From Halomonas colorata (GTDB lineage: Bacteria; Pseudomonadota; Gammaproteobacteria; Pseudomonadales; Halomonadaceae): a DNA stretch of 64,000 nucleotides. Shown in pieces: positions 49,129 to 58,335 of the stretch (position 1 is the first letter of the stretch; each line of letters begins with the position of its first letter). Under the pieces are notes generated by a model. It was not told the origin of the DNA, did not search any database, and saw only the letters and a program-made list of their open reading frames with translations. The position numbers were made by a program, and so were the translations under genes. The stretch is from assembly GCF_014897985.1 (NCBI RefSeq), contig NZ_JABUZA010000006.1, forward strand, positions 62,001 through 126,000, written 5' to 3'.

Positions 49129-51411
49129 CTAAGCCATACCAGCATGAACAACATTGATAGCTCGCTCCACGAACACCCGTAACTCACCATCTATAATCTG
49201 CACTTGATCAGCAGATGGATTGGTGTCGTGATGGAACTGGCCGGCGTAACCATTGATCTCATTTAACTCATTGGTAATATTCTGCGCATGAACAAGAGGA
49301 CTGCCATTTGGTGCATTATTGATTGCCTCGACAACCTTTCCAAAGAGCAAGCCCTTGTTTATCAAGCCAGGAAACCGACGATGCAAATATCCTTCAAGCA
49401 TAGGCCTTATCGATCTAGCCACCTCCATACTGCTCTGTGATGTGCCGTTCAAATATTCGCCCAAAACCCTATGACATTTGAAATACGCACTCTCGCACTC
49501 TTTATCAACGTCAATTGAATCAAAGTTACTATAACGGTTTGCGACAGTTTTTAGCTTCACACATGAAATATTTTGAGGAGCACTAGCTCGCAAAATTTCA
49601 TCTCTTAGGCTTCTCATGAAATGAATATCGTGAACCAACACGATTAGTTGCTCACAGACGTCATGAACTCTCTTCAAGATCAATCGCGTCTGCTGCTTGC
49701 GATTAAGATCCAAGCTACACATGGGGTCATCAATGAAAACGACTTTATTTGCCAAGTCGGGGTCGGACTCAACCGATGCTATAAAAAACGCAAATGCCAA
49801 CGTCCGCTTGTCACCCTCACTCAAAGAAGTCTTAAAGTCTGGTATGCCTCCGGTCAACTCAATATCTGCTCCTCGCATTTGTAAGTTGTAATTGCTTCTT
49901 AATCCGCCCCTGTAGTTGAAATCTATATTTGGAATTGAAAATTGAACACCGAAACTACTAAGCAGTTGATTTATTCTTCCTTTGTAGCGTTTGAGTGTTG
50001 TCTGCATGGTGGCATTCAAGGCATCCTTTTTATTTTGCTTTTCTGCCCCACTAGTAATTTCCTGCGCACGCGCCGCATCAAGTTGAGAGAAGAGATCAAC
50101 AACATCCTGTCGATGTCGTACCTTCGCAAGCTCCAAATTAGCAATTGCCTGACGTAAGCCATCCGGATTCACAGCGGCTAAGTGCGTCTTGTATGACGTG
50201 ATTAGGTTAAATGCATTGTCTATACCATCATTACAAGACTTTACTATTCCAACGAGCTCTTCCCATATGGCAATCAGTTCATTCTTTGTGTCGCCGGAAC
50301 CTACTGATTCAAGGATATTTGCTTCTTTGGCAAGCCTTAGAGCATCAAGGCGACCTCTTATGGCATCCAATTTTTGCTTGGCCGCCTCACTATCAAACTC
50401 TGGAGGAGGTATTTCAACATGCTCCTGCCAACCATCAATAATCGCGCTGGCAGTCGCAAAACTTGCTTGGAGTCTCTCGATGATTGCTTCGGGCGTTGTA
50501 ATTGATATTAGCCTGGCCAGATCAGCGACAGAAGCCTTCAATAGGTTGTAATCCTTATTGAAATAGCTACGGTAAGCTTGTATGAGATCGACCCCTTCAA
50601 GTGGTTGGTCGCAATATGGGCAACTTTCCATTTCTCCAAAGGCACGGCCATCACTGATCCATCTTTCAAGGTTCGTCTTGGCATGAGAGTCTAAGTGTTG
50701 CTTGACTCGTTGCTCAGCGGCCAGGTCAATATCGGTGAGCGAGCTTTCTAATATGTCGAAGATTTTTACAACGTCAAAAGCTGGCTCATCTAACTTTTTA
50801 GGCATAGCTTTCGCTTGAATTAAGCCTATATTTTGTGCTTCAACAATACGCTCGTTTAACGCTGCTATCTGGTTGTCGGCATCCGCCACTTCCGCTAGTT
50901 CTCGAAACTGTTGTAGTAACAGTCCCCGATGAAACCCAGCAAGCTGACTAGTGAGGTCTCTTACCAATTGCGATGCCGTGAGCGCATCATTGTCAGCTTG
51001 ATCGTACTCGCGTTGAGCATTTACGGCGCTGGAGCCCAACGCAAATTGAAGTAGATTCTTCCGCTGATCAGTCGTTACCTGACCGCCCGCGTATACGTTT
51101 TGCTCTACAAAGTCCGCATCGAAAACCAGCAATTCTGGATGTGAGTTGCTCCAACTTACATTTGCAAACGCCGACTGCTGCCCATTCGAGAATTGAAGGA
51201 GAACTTCGGGTTGGTAGTTGCCATCTATCGTTTTTCGGCGAAGAATTAAATCAGGGTTATTAGAAGCACAAGACCGAAAGATAGACGCGAGCGTAGACTT
51301 ACCTACTCCGTTATCAGCATAAACGAGAGTTGCCTTCTTAAAAGTATGCTGCCTGCCGTCTGCATCATGAAGAAGGCCAACTCCCTTAACTCGGCATATT
51401 CTTTCTAGCAT
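49129..51411 (-). CDS. AAA_13-type zinc-hook ATPase, RloC-like
   Basis: 760 residues, last gene of the defence operon. Walker A is DNGVGKST (33-40). A long coiled-coil region (about 130-480) carries CPYC (264-267), a zinc-hook-like turn as in RloC and Rad50. The ABC signature is SLSEGDKRTLAFAFF, and Walker B is VVFIDDPMCSLD. The C-terminal domain has R669-x3-E673 (RPMLEG) and FHHD (His727-728), compatible with the Arg-Glu-His triad of PrrC/RloC anticodon nucleases, but the E-to-H spacing (about 54) is longer than in PrrC. RloC proteins are often linked to type I restriction genes. Nuclease activity is inferred only. Confidence 0.75.
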   Translation of the reverse strand: MLERICRVKGVGLLHDADGRQHTFKKATLVYADNGVGKSTLASIFRSCASNNPDLILRRKTIDGNYQPEVLLQFSNGQQSAFANVSWSNSHPELLVFDADFVEQNVYAGGQVTTDQRKNLLQFALGSSAVNAQREYDQADNDALTASQLVRDLTSQLAGFHRGLLLQQFRELAEVADADNQIAALNERIVEAQNIGLIQAKAMPKKLDEPAFDVVKIFDILESSLTDIDLAAEQRVKQHLDSHAKTNLERWISDGRAFGEMESCPYCDQPLEGVDLIQAYRSYFNKDYNLLKASVADLARLISITTPEAIIERLQASFATASAIIDGWQEHVEIPPPEFDSEAAKQKLDAIRGRLDALRLAKEANILESVGSGDTKNELIAIWEELVGIVKSCNDGIDNAFNLITSYKTHLAAVNPDGLRQAIANLELAKVRHRQDVVDLFSQLDAARAQEITSGAEKQNKKDALNATMQTTLKRYKGRINQLLSSFGVQFSIPNIDFNYRGGLRSNYNLQMRGADIELTGGIPDFKTSLSEGDKRTLAFAFFIASVESDPDLANKVVFIDDPMCSLDLNRKQQTRLILKRVHDVCEQLIVLVHDIHFMRSLRDEILRASAPQNISCVKLKTVANRYSNFDSIDVDKECESAYFKCHRVLGEYLNGTSQSSMEVARSIRPMLEGYLHRRFPGLINKGLLFGKVVEAINNAPNGSPLVHAQNITNELNEINGYAGQFHHDTNPSADQVQIIDGELRVFVERAINVVHAGMA

Positions 51412-51528
51412 TATTTAGTCCTTGCAAATCATCCAATCGCTAACCATCCAGCACTCGCAACGTCCGCTCAGGGTCGTTAAGTGACAGTTCGTTACCACAT
51501 GCGAAATTGCTGCAATTCAAGAAACCCA

Positions 51529-52248
51529 TCAAAACCTCACCCTCTCCGCATTTTCCCTCAACCATTCACGGCATTGTGGATAGTCCGGCATCACCCGTCC
51601 AAGCTCATTCCAAAACTCAGAGGAGTGATCGTGGCGGATCAGGTGGCAAAGCTCGTGCATCACCACGTAATCCACCATTCGGTTGGGGGCCATCATAATC
51701 TGCCAATTAAACTCCAGCTTCCCTTTGGTGGTGCAGCTTCCCCAGCGTGACTTGAACGTGCGAATGCCTACGCCCATAGGTGATACTCCCACGATGGGGG
51801 CAAAACGCGTTACTTTCTCTTTTATTTTTTGTTCGGCTTGGCGTTTGTACCAGCGTACCAAGGCGTTGCGCACCATGTGCGGGCGTTCCGGGCCGCTAGG
51901 TAGCGTTATTAACAATCTGCCGTGTACCAGCTTTACCGGGGCAAAGGCACCGGTTTCTATCTTGAGGCGGTAGTTGCGCCCCAGATAAGGAAACGCTTCA
52001 CCGGAGACAAACTCGCGGCTACTGGCAGGCGCGGCCAGCTGGTGTAAGGCCATTTTTTCTTTGATCCAGCGCCGCTTGCTAGCCAACAGCTGGTCAATCT
52101 TTTCCAGTGGGGTCTCACTGGGCACCACGATAGATACTGCGCCTTCTTCCACGCGGATATCCGCCGATTTACGGCGATTAGTGCGGATGATTTCGGCAAT
52201 AAAACCCGAGGCATCTCGGTATTCGGTTGGGTTTGCCATGGCGGTCAT
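51529..52248 (-). CDS. YgjP/DUF45-type zinc metallopeptidase-like protein
   Basis: 239 residues. C-terminal zinc motif VMHELCHLIRHDHSSEFWNEL (HExxH variant HELCH plus distal His), preceded by SRWGSCTTKGKLEFNWQIMM, the family signature. The N-terminal 90 residues are a small beta-rich domain. Overlaps the hsdR stop by four bases (ATGA), so it is made with the restriction subunit. Genes of this family often follow hsdR; their role in restriction is unknown. Confidence 0.88.
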   Translation of the reverse strand: MTAMANPTEYRDASGFIAEIIRTNRRKSADIRVEEGAVSIVVPSETPLEKIDQLLASKRRWIKEKMALHQLAAPASSREFVSGEAFPYLGRNYRLKIETGAFAPVKLVHGRLLITLPSGPERPHMVRNALVRWYKRQAEQKIKEKVTRFAPIVGVSPMGVGIRTFKSRWGSCTTKGKLEFNWQIMMAPNRMVDYVVMHELCHLIRHDHSSEFWNELGRVMPDYPQCREWLRENAERVRF

Positions 52249-55200
52249 GGATTCGCTTTTCCAAAACGGTTTTTGGCCAGCTCCATAAAGCGGTCTTGCA
52301 CCACAGTGACCAGTGCTTTATCCGCAAAGGAGCCATCCAGAACGGCGCGCTTAATCTCTTTTTTCATGCGTTTGACCTGATCCTGCTTATCGAAGAAGTC
52401 GACGATCTGGGTGGCTTCATCAAACATTCCAACGAGGTCTTGGCTGATGGCCTTGATCTCATCATGCACCGCTTCGCTGATGGCATCTTCCCCGGCATGG
52501 TGGGTCACTTCCGCCATTAGGATGTTGTAGAAAGCAAACTCGGTTTCACTCAGCCCCAGGGCATCGGCTTCCTGTTTATGCTCGGTGCTGATGGTGCTAA
52601 CCATCTGCGAGAGCAGCTCCAACTGTTGGTCCCATTTACCCGCCGTTTTCTCGATAATATCGCGCAGGCGTAGGCTAAGCGATTTGTAATACTCGGGGTC
52701 TTCTTCCAGGTTGACGGTGATGTGGTGCTTAATCGCGCTTTCGATCTCGGACGCTTTCGATTCCGGGGATTTGATCTGCTCCACGGTTTGCTTGAAGTTG
52801 GCATCCATTAAATCCACTGGCGGGATCTTGGGGTCTACCCCGGTACTGATAATGTGGTCTTCCACCAGCTTGCGAACTTTTTCACCTACATCGGCCAGAT
52901 TAAGGCCTGGGTCACGGTAGCGGTTTCTCGCAGCGTTTTGCACCTTGCCCCAGAATTTTAGGTCAGGCACAAACGGTTTGGCCGCTGTATCCGGCAGGAT
53001 GATATCCATTTGTTTGGCAAAGGCTTTATACGCCAGCTCAAACTGCTGGCGTTTGTCTTCATCCTTGAGGAAAAGGACGTAGGCATCAATATCCTTCTCT
53101 TTCACCCCTGCAAATAGCTTGGCCACCCTTGTGTGGGCGGCCTTCAGCTTGGGGATCTCGTCTTTCAGGCTGTGGTAGGTGCCTTCAGCGTCCTCGTTAC
53201 TGAACATCTCCAGCGCTTCGGTCAGCTGATCAGATAGCCCGTAGTAATCGACAATGAAGCCTGCCTGCTTTGTCCCCTTGCCGTTAGGTGACGAGCAGGT
53301 GCGGTTAACCCGTGCAATCGCCTGCATCAACGTGTGGTCTTTCAGGTTGCGGTCGATATACATGGCCTGAGCAATGGGCGCATCAAAGCCGGTTAGCAGC
53401 ATATCTTTCACGATCAGAAAAGCCGTTGGGTCTTCACTTAACGGCTTGGTGAAGTTGCCGACAACCTGTTTCTGGCGTGCTTTATCGGTGTACTGCGTTA
53501 AGTAAGCCGGGTCGTTGTGGCTGCCGGAAACAATGACCTCAGACGGCGGAGCACCCAGCTCATCCAGGGTTTTCTTGAACAGCGTGGCGGCATAGCGGCT
53601 ACCGACCACAATCATCGCTTTAAAGCCGTTGGGCTGAATATGCTCGCGGTAGTGTTTCAGCAGGTCGATGCATACCCAACGGATGCGTGCCGGTGCCTCG
53701 CGTATCGCACGTTCCACCCCGTACTTTTTCCTGATCTCTTTTTTTTCGTCATCGCTGTAATCGCGAAAGTACTCGTCGAAAAGCGCGTCCAGTGAATCGC
53801 CCACCACATCGGTCAATACCTGACGGCCTTCGTAGAGAATACGCACCGTGGCCCCATCGGCTACGGCCTCGTTAATTTTGTATTGATCAATATAGCCACC
53901 AAACGCCTGGCTCATTTTCTGCGTTTTCAGCAAAGGTGTGCCGGTAAAGCCAATCTTGGGGGCATTAGGTAGCGCGGCGTTAATGGTGGAAGCGAGGTTA
54001 CCGAACTGGGTGCGGTGGGCCTCATCAGCCAGCACGATCACTTTATCGCTGGGGTTCAGGTCGCTGAAATCGCCTTCGGCTTCTGCATCCTGAAACTTCT
54101 GCACCATGGCTGTAACGATATCCGACGAATCCCGCTGCAACAGCGTTTTAAGTTGAGCAACAGAACCGGCATTGTGAATGGTTTCATTCTGAGCATCGCG
54201 GAACGTCGCGGAGAGCTGGCTATCCAGCTGCGTGCGGTCAGTAATGAACACCAGCTTGTACTGCTGTAGTTCTGGGTCACGGCGCATCTTCACCGCCAGC
54301 ATAACCATGGTGAGCGATTTGCCCGAACCTTGGGTATGCCAAACCACCCCGGATTTTTCCTTACGATCCCGACCTGCTTTCAGGCGTTCAATCACCTTAT
54401 TAACAGCGCGGTACTGCTGGTAGCGGGCTATCTTTTTAATCAGCCGACCATCCACTGCTTCGAATAGCGTGAAGTTCTGCAGTACGTCGAGAAAATTAGC
54501 GGGCGAGAAAAGCCCTGCGAGTAGCCGCTCTTGGGCGCTGATATCTGCTTGAGCTGGTTGGCCCGCTGCAATACGTTGCGCTTCTAGCAGGTAAGCAGGA
54601 GAAGGCACATCTGTCACTTGGTAAGCAGTGGAGGCAGGTAGGGGCTGGGCTACCTGAGTGGAAGCGAGTAGCTGGCGGATATCCCTGTCGGTAAACGGAT
54701 AGGCATCTTTCCAATCGCCGTAATGCTGAGCGCTAGAGCTAATCGTACCCACTCTGGCTTGGTCGCGGCAGGTGGAGACCAACAGTTGGTTGTACCAGAA
54801 AAGCTTTTGAGCACCTTCGTCATCTTCAGGGTAACGCAGGTTGGCGTAGCGCCGTAACTGGTCAACACCTTGTGCTAGGGCATCGGCAATATAGGGCGAC
54901 TTACACTCAATCACTGCCAACGGCAGGCCGTTCACGAAGCAGACGATATCCGGGATGATGTTCTGGTTGAGGCCTTCAATTTTGAATTGGTTGGTGCAGA
55001 GAAATTCATTGTTATCAGGCTGGTCGAAGTCGATGATTTTGACCGTCTGCCCCTTGCGCCCTTTACCCACGTCTTGCTCAACCGAAAGATAATTGACCAA
55101 CTGCTGGTAGATGGCGTGGTTGTACTCCATCAACCCCGCATGGAGAGGGTGGGTAATCTCCCGCAGTACCTTGCGCAGGTTTTCTTCGCTGATCCAGGGA

Positions 55201-55394
55201 TTCAAGCGCCGCAGGGCGGCTTCTAACTGTTTGACCAGCACTACATCACGATAGTAGCCACGCTCACCGGTAGAAGGAGCACCGTCAATAGGCAGTACAG
55301 GGGATAAACTTGCCCCAGGAACATAACGCCACCCCAGTTGCTGAAGCTGGGCAATGGCAGGCAGTTCGACCTTTTCGACTTCATCCTGGAACAA
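52245..55394 (-). CDS. hsdR: Type I restriction endonuclease subunit R
   Basis: Translocating motor and nuclease of the type I complex. 1049 residues. PD-(D/E)xK nuclease: Asp149, Glu163 and Lys165 in PDIVCFVNGLPLAVIECKSP. SF2 motor: Walker A WHTQGSGKSLT (about residue 350), DEAH box LADEAHRTQFG, and motif VI QAIARVNRTCSS. The C-terminal part binds the methylase. All catalytic residues are intact. It cleaves DNA far from unmethylated sites recognised by HsdS. Confidence 0.94.
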   Translation of the reverse strand: MFQDEVEKVELPAIAQLQQLGWRYVPGASLSPVLPIDGAPSTGERGYYRDVVLVKQLEAALRRLNPWISEENLRKVLREITHPLHAGLMEYNHAIYQQLVNYLSVEQDVGKGRKGQTVKIIDFDQPDNNEFLCTNQFKIEGLNQNIIPDIVCFVNGLPLAVIECKSPYIADALAQGVDQLRRYANLRYPEDDEGAQKLFWYNQLLVSTCRDQARVGTISSSAQHYGDWKDAYPFTDRDIRQLLASTQVAQPLPASTAYQVTDVPSPAYLLEAQRIAAGQPAQADISAQERLLAGLFSPANFLDVLQNFTLFEAVDGRLIKKIARYQQYRAVNKVIERLKAGRDRKEKSGVVWHTQGSGKSLTMVMLAVKMRRDPELQQYKLVFITDRTQLDSQLSATFRDAQNETIHNAGSVAQLKTLLQRDSSDIVTAMVQKFQDAEAEGDFSDLNPSDKVIVLADEAHRTQFGNLASTINAALPNAPKIGFTGTPLLKTQKMSQAFGGYIDQYKINEAVADGATVRILYEGRQVLTDVVGDSLDALFDEYFRDYSDDEKKEIRKKYGVERAIREAPARIRWVCIDLLKHYREHIQPNGFKAMIVVGSRYAATLFKKTLDELGAPPSEVIVSGSHNDPAYLTQYTDKARQKQVVGNFTKPLSEDPTAFLIVKDMLLTGFDAPIAQAMYIDRNLKDHTLMQAIARVNRTCSSPNGKGTKQAGFIVDYYGLSDQLTEALEMFSNEDAEGTYHSLKDEIPKLKAAHTRVAKLFAGVKEKDIDAYVLFLKDEDKRQQFELAYKAFAKQMDIILPDTAAKPFVPDLKFWGKVQNAARNRYRDPGLNLADVGEKVRKLVEDHIISTGVDPKIPPVDLMDANFKQTVEQIKSPESKASEIESAIKHHITVNLEEDPEYYKSLSLRLRDIIEKTAGKWDQQLELLSQMVSTISTEHKQEADALGLSETEFAFYNILMAEVTHHAGEDAISEAVHDEIKAISQDLVGMFDEATQIVDFFDKQDQVKRMKKEIKRAVLDGSFADKALVTVVQDRFMELAKNRFGKANP

Positions 55395-55435
55395 GGTAAG
55401 TATCCTTTGTCATACTTTTTGCTCAGCCTACCATG

Positions 55436-55924
55436 CTACCGCCATCGGTTCAGCCGTTTACGGCATTCAGTCTCCGGTAATCGGGCACCTGCCTTCAGCA
55501 TGCTGTCTAACGCATCGGCGAGCTGTTGCGTCGACAGCAAGGCGTGGCGTTCCAACTCGTCCAAAATCCAGAGCACACCCCGCACCTCAAGCTGGCTTTG
55601 TTGGCCGGATTTGCGCAGCGCACCGTCACCGGTCAATAGCGGCCAACGACGTTCCCTGGCCAGAAAATAGCAGGACACATCGGCCAGAGAAGAGTTGCCC
55701 AGGGTTCGGCGAAGTTCAAAAAGCGACACCACCTCATCGCCACTTAAGCCTTTTACCATCAGCCCTAGAGCCGCCAACTGCTGGCCGGGTGGTTGCCTTA
55801 GCTCTCGCCATACAAAATCTGTGGTGACGAATTGATGGGGCAGTTCAAAGACAGTTGCCAGTAGGCCGCTACGATGAAGATCAATCCAAATATTGGTATC
55901 AGAGACCAGTATTTTCGCTGACAT
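55436..55924 (-). CDS. PIN-domain protein, probable toxin nuclease
   Basis: Mg2+-dependent RNase fold. 162 residues from MSAKILVSDTNIWIDLHRSG. Four acidic PIN residues are visible: Asp in VSDTNIWID, Glu in VWRELRQ, Asp in SLADVSC, and Asp in LLTGDGAL. It overlaps the end of the ImmA/IrrE-type gene by 26 bases and is followed by hsdR after 41 bases. Such a pair (XRE-peptidase and PIN) behaves as a toxin-antitoxin-like unit in other systems; cargo inside an hsd operon is inferred to stabilise or guard it. Confidence 0.78.
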   Translation of the reverse strand: MSAKILVSDTNIWIDLHRSGLLATVFELPHQFVTTDFVWRELRQPPGQQLAALGLMVKGLSGDEVVSLFELRRTLGNSSLADVSCYFLARERRWPLLTGDGALRKSGQQSQLEVRGVLWILDELERHALLSTQQLADALDSMLKAGARLPETECRKRLNRWR

Positions 55925-56990
55925 GTGTGCCGCCACCTGTCTGTCCGTTGGCCATTACCTCCTGGATATCCCCCAGGCCGGTATTGAGTAATTCCGCTGC
56001 CCGGGAGGGAGTCACTAACCCTTCCGCAAGGGCCCGGTAAACCAGCTGCCGTAGGCGGTAAGAAGTCTCTGAGGGCAAGGGATTAGGCTCACTGGTGCGG
56101 TAGCCCTGCATTGACCAGTATTTAACGGTGCTTTGGTAGAGGTTTGGGTTGATGATGCCCAGATCATGCAGCCGCCGTAGAATCGCCTGAATGGAAATGC
56201 CCCACTCTTGTTTTGCCAGCAGGAACTCGTCAAACAAAACACGCTTGCGGTGCTCGCCGAAAATGGCGCGTACTTGGCTGGCAGGAAACAGAAAGGCACC
56301 GGCAAAGCGGTGGCAGTTGTTCTCTTCTTCCCGAGTACCGTGAATTGCCTCGGGTATGGCCATGACGAGGTGGCCCAGCTCATGGGCGAGGTTAAAGCGT
56401 TGGCGTTCACCGGGGCGATCAGTGTTGCTCACAATCACCGCATCAGCACCATCGTTGACCAGGGCACACAGGCCATCAAACTTTTGGTGAGCATGTAGGC
56501 CCACGACTTTGATGTCGTTTTCTTCCAGGGTTTCGGTCAGGTTGGCAATCGGGTTTAGCCCCAGGCTCCAGGCGTGGCGCAGCGCTTCCGCCGCCTGTTC
56601 GATCTCCTCAGCGTTAGCGACCGCAAAACGTCGATGCCATTGGGTAAAACCACGGCGGCGTGGTTCAGTCTCAAACACGCTTTCCGCCGCCAAATAGCGC
56701 TCAAGGTGCTCGCGCACCTGCTCTTTCACAGCTTCCTGCTGGCGTTTGCCAAAGGCGGAATGCTTGCGAAAGTCGACTGCGCCTAACGCCACGGAATCCG
56801 GGCGGAAAAAATACTCAGGGCTGACCCCCAGCACATCGGCGAGCTGGATTAAGCGAGTGGAATTGGGCGCGTCCTTGCCCTGCTCATATTTAGACAGAGC
56901 CTGCTTGGTAATGTCCCCCAGCTGGTCGGCCACCTGCTGCAGGGTCATATTCTTGAGGACACGCGCACGATGCAAACGATCATGCAGCAT
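55899..56990 (-). CDS. XRE-family regulator with ImmA/IrrE metallopeptidase domain
   Basis: 363 residues from the ATG at 56990 (MLHDRLHRARVLKNMTLQQV), with AAGGTG upstream. The N-terminal HTH has LQQVADQLGDITKQALSKYEQGK (about 16-40). The ImmA/IrrE zinc site is RQRFNLAHELGHLVMA (HExxH) with Glu-rich EEENNCHRFAGAFLFP downstream. Together with the PIN protein it looks like an antitoxin/repressor. The peptidase half may cleave a repressor, as ImmA does, in response to damage. Confidence 0.85.
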   Translation of the reverse strand: MLHDRLHRARVLKNMTLQQVADQLGDITKQALSKYEQGKDAPNSTRLIQLADVLGVSPEYFFRPDSVALGAVDFRKHSAFGKRQQEAVKEQVREHLERYLAAESVFETEPRRRGFTQWHRRFAVANAEEIEQAAEALRHAWSLGLNPIANLTETLEENDIKVVGLHAHQKFDGLCALVNDGADAVIVSNTDRPGERQRFNLAHELGHLVMAIPEAIHGTREEENNCHRFAGAFLFPASQVRAIFGEHRKRVLFDEFLLAKQEWGISIQAILRRLHDLGIINPNLYQSTVKYWSMQGYRTSEPNPLPSETSYRLRQLVYRALAEGLVTPSRAAELLNTGLGDIQEVMANGQTGGGTHVSENTGL

Positions 56991-57084
56991 GGGGGACACC
57001 TTAGTAACGAGGAAGTGAGTTGACAAGTATGGGTTAAAATACAGACCTGTCAACTCAAGAAAAGGAGCAGATGGGGGAGGAAGT

Positions 57085-58335
57085 TTAGGCTTCGGCTAGC
57101 TCGCGGGTATCGACCTGAACACGGACTTTGCCGGTGAGTAGGTCTTGCATCAGGGCTTTTTTCAAAGCTGTTTTTTGCTGAAGTCTAGTGTTAACAGTCT
57201 TTATTCTGCATTCCACAGCACTAATAACTGAAATTATTTCTTCCTGTTCAGATAGTGGAGGTAGCGCAATTTCTAACGAAGAAATGTCAGCCTGTCCTAT
57301 CGTTGTCATGGTTGAATGCTTAGCGGCAGCCATAAAAAATTTACGCGCATGATCAGAGAGGCAGAAATGCGCCAGATATTTTGGGTGAACTCGATTTTTA
57401 TCTGGCCGAACTCTCATCAAGTGACCATCGTAAGTAATGTCATTGTCCTTGGATAAGTTTATGTTGCAATAAGCAATGCCTTCCAGCTTTAGAGACGAAC
57501 GAGTGAAAAACACATCTCCATATTTGACTTGGTTTCTACTGAATTCCTTTTCGTTTATGTCTACTAATTTTAATGATGCTGTATTTACACCAAAGCCTTG
57601 GTACATATCGTAGACATTGATTATTTTTTTTCCTTTACCGACTTTTTTGGGGTCATTGAATACCCCATTCGAAATTCCATTAAGGCTTAGCGATATTAAG
57701 TCAGCAACCTCCCAAGAAGCCGGTATACGCCCCATCGGGGAGCCCTTGAACTCAGTATGACCAATCCCCTTAGTCAGCAGCTCCTGCATCATACCGGCTT
57801 TCAGGTCTTTCAGTTTGTCGATCTGTGCGCGTGTTTTTTCGATCACCTCATCGACGGATGTCAGGATGGCGGCGATTTCTTTCTGTTCGGGAAGTGGAGG
57901 GGCAGGAAATTCGACCGTCCGTAGTCCAGCGCCTGTAATTTGTGGTTGGGCGCTTCCAGAAATGGAATCGCCAACACCACGATATTTCAGTGCGTAATAG
58001 AGATAATTTTGTGAAATGACTTCGCTCTGGACGTTGTCTAGCGCCATAGAGTTGCCGGTGATATAAGTTTTTGGCGGAATGCGATTGATCGTTCCACACG
58101 TATTGCCTCGGCAGGTTATAGCAATCGTTTCATCCGTATGGTTGTACTCAGGGTAGAACCCAACGAAACCGTTTGCACCAAATACCGGATACCCCGACTC
58201 AGTCATTTCTGAAGATGAAACGGTGCGCCATTGCTTTGGACTGCAGACATCAGTGAGTTTTCGAAACGACCAGTCATCCGGAATAGCGCTTGGAATGCAG
58301 GTCACCTGTCGCAGAACATCACCGAGGTTACTCAT
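57085..58335 (-). CDS. hsdS: Type I restriction specificity subunit S
   Basis: Sets the DNA target of the restriction and methylation complex. 416 residues. Two target-recognition domains (about 18-150 and 208-345) each followed by a conserved helix: [20 protein letters not shown] and [20 protein letters not shown]. The second target domain is written in AT-richer DNA than the first half, as expected from domain swapping. Its start overlaps the hsdM end by 8 bases. The recognised sequence cannot be predicted here. Confidence 0.9.
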   Translation of the reverse strand: MSNLGDVLRQVTCIPSAIPDDWSFRKLTDVCSPKQWRTVSSSEMTESGYPVFGANGFVGFYPEYNHTDETIAITCRGNTCGTINRIPPKTYITGNSMALDNVQSEVISQNYLYYALKYRGVGDSISGSAQPQITGAGLRTVEFPAPPLPEQKEIAAILTSVDEVIEKTRAQIDKLKDLKAGMMQELLTKGIGHTEFKGSPMGRIPASWEVADLISLSLNGISNGVFNDPKKVGKGKKIINVYDMYQGFGVNTASLKLVDINEKEFSRNQVKYGDVFFTRSSLKLEGIAYCNINLSKDNDITYDGHLMRVRPDKNRVHPKYLAHFCLSDHARKFFMAAAKHSTMTTIGQADISSLEIALPPLSEQEEIISVISAVECRIKTVNTRLQQKTALKKALMQDLLTGKVRVQVDTRELAEA

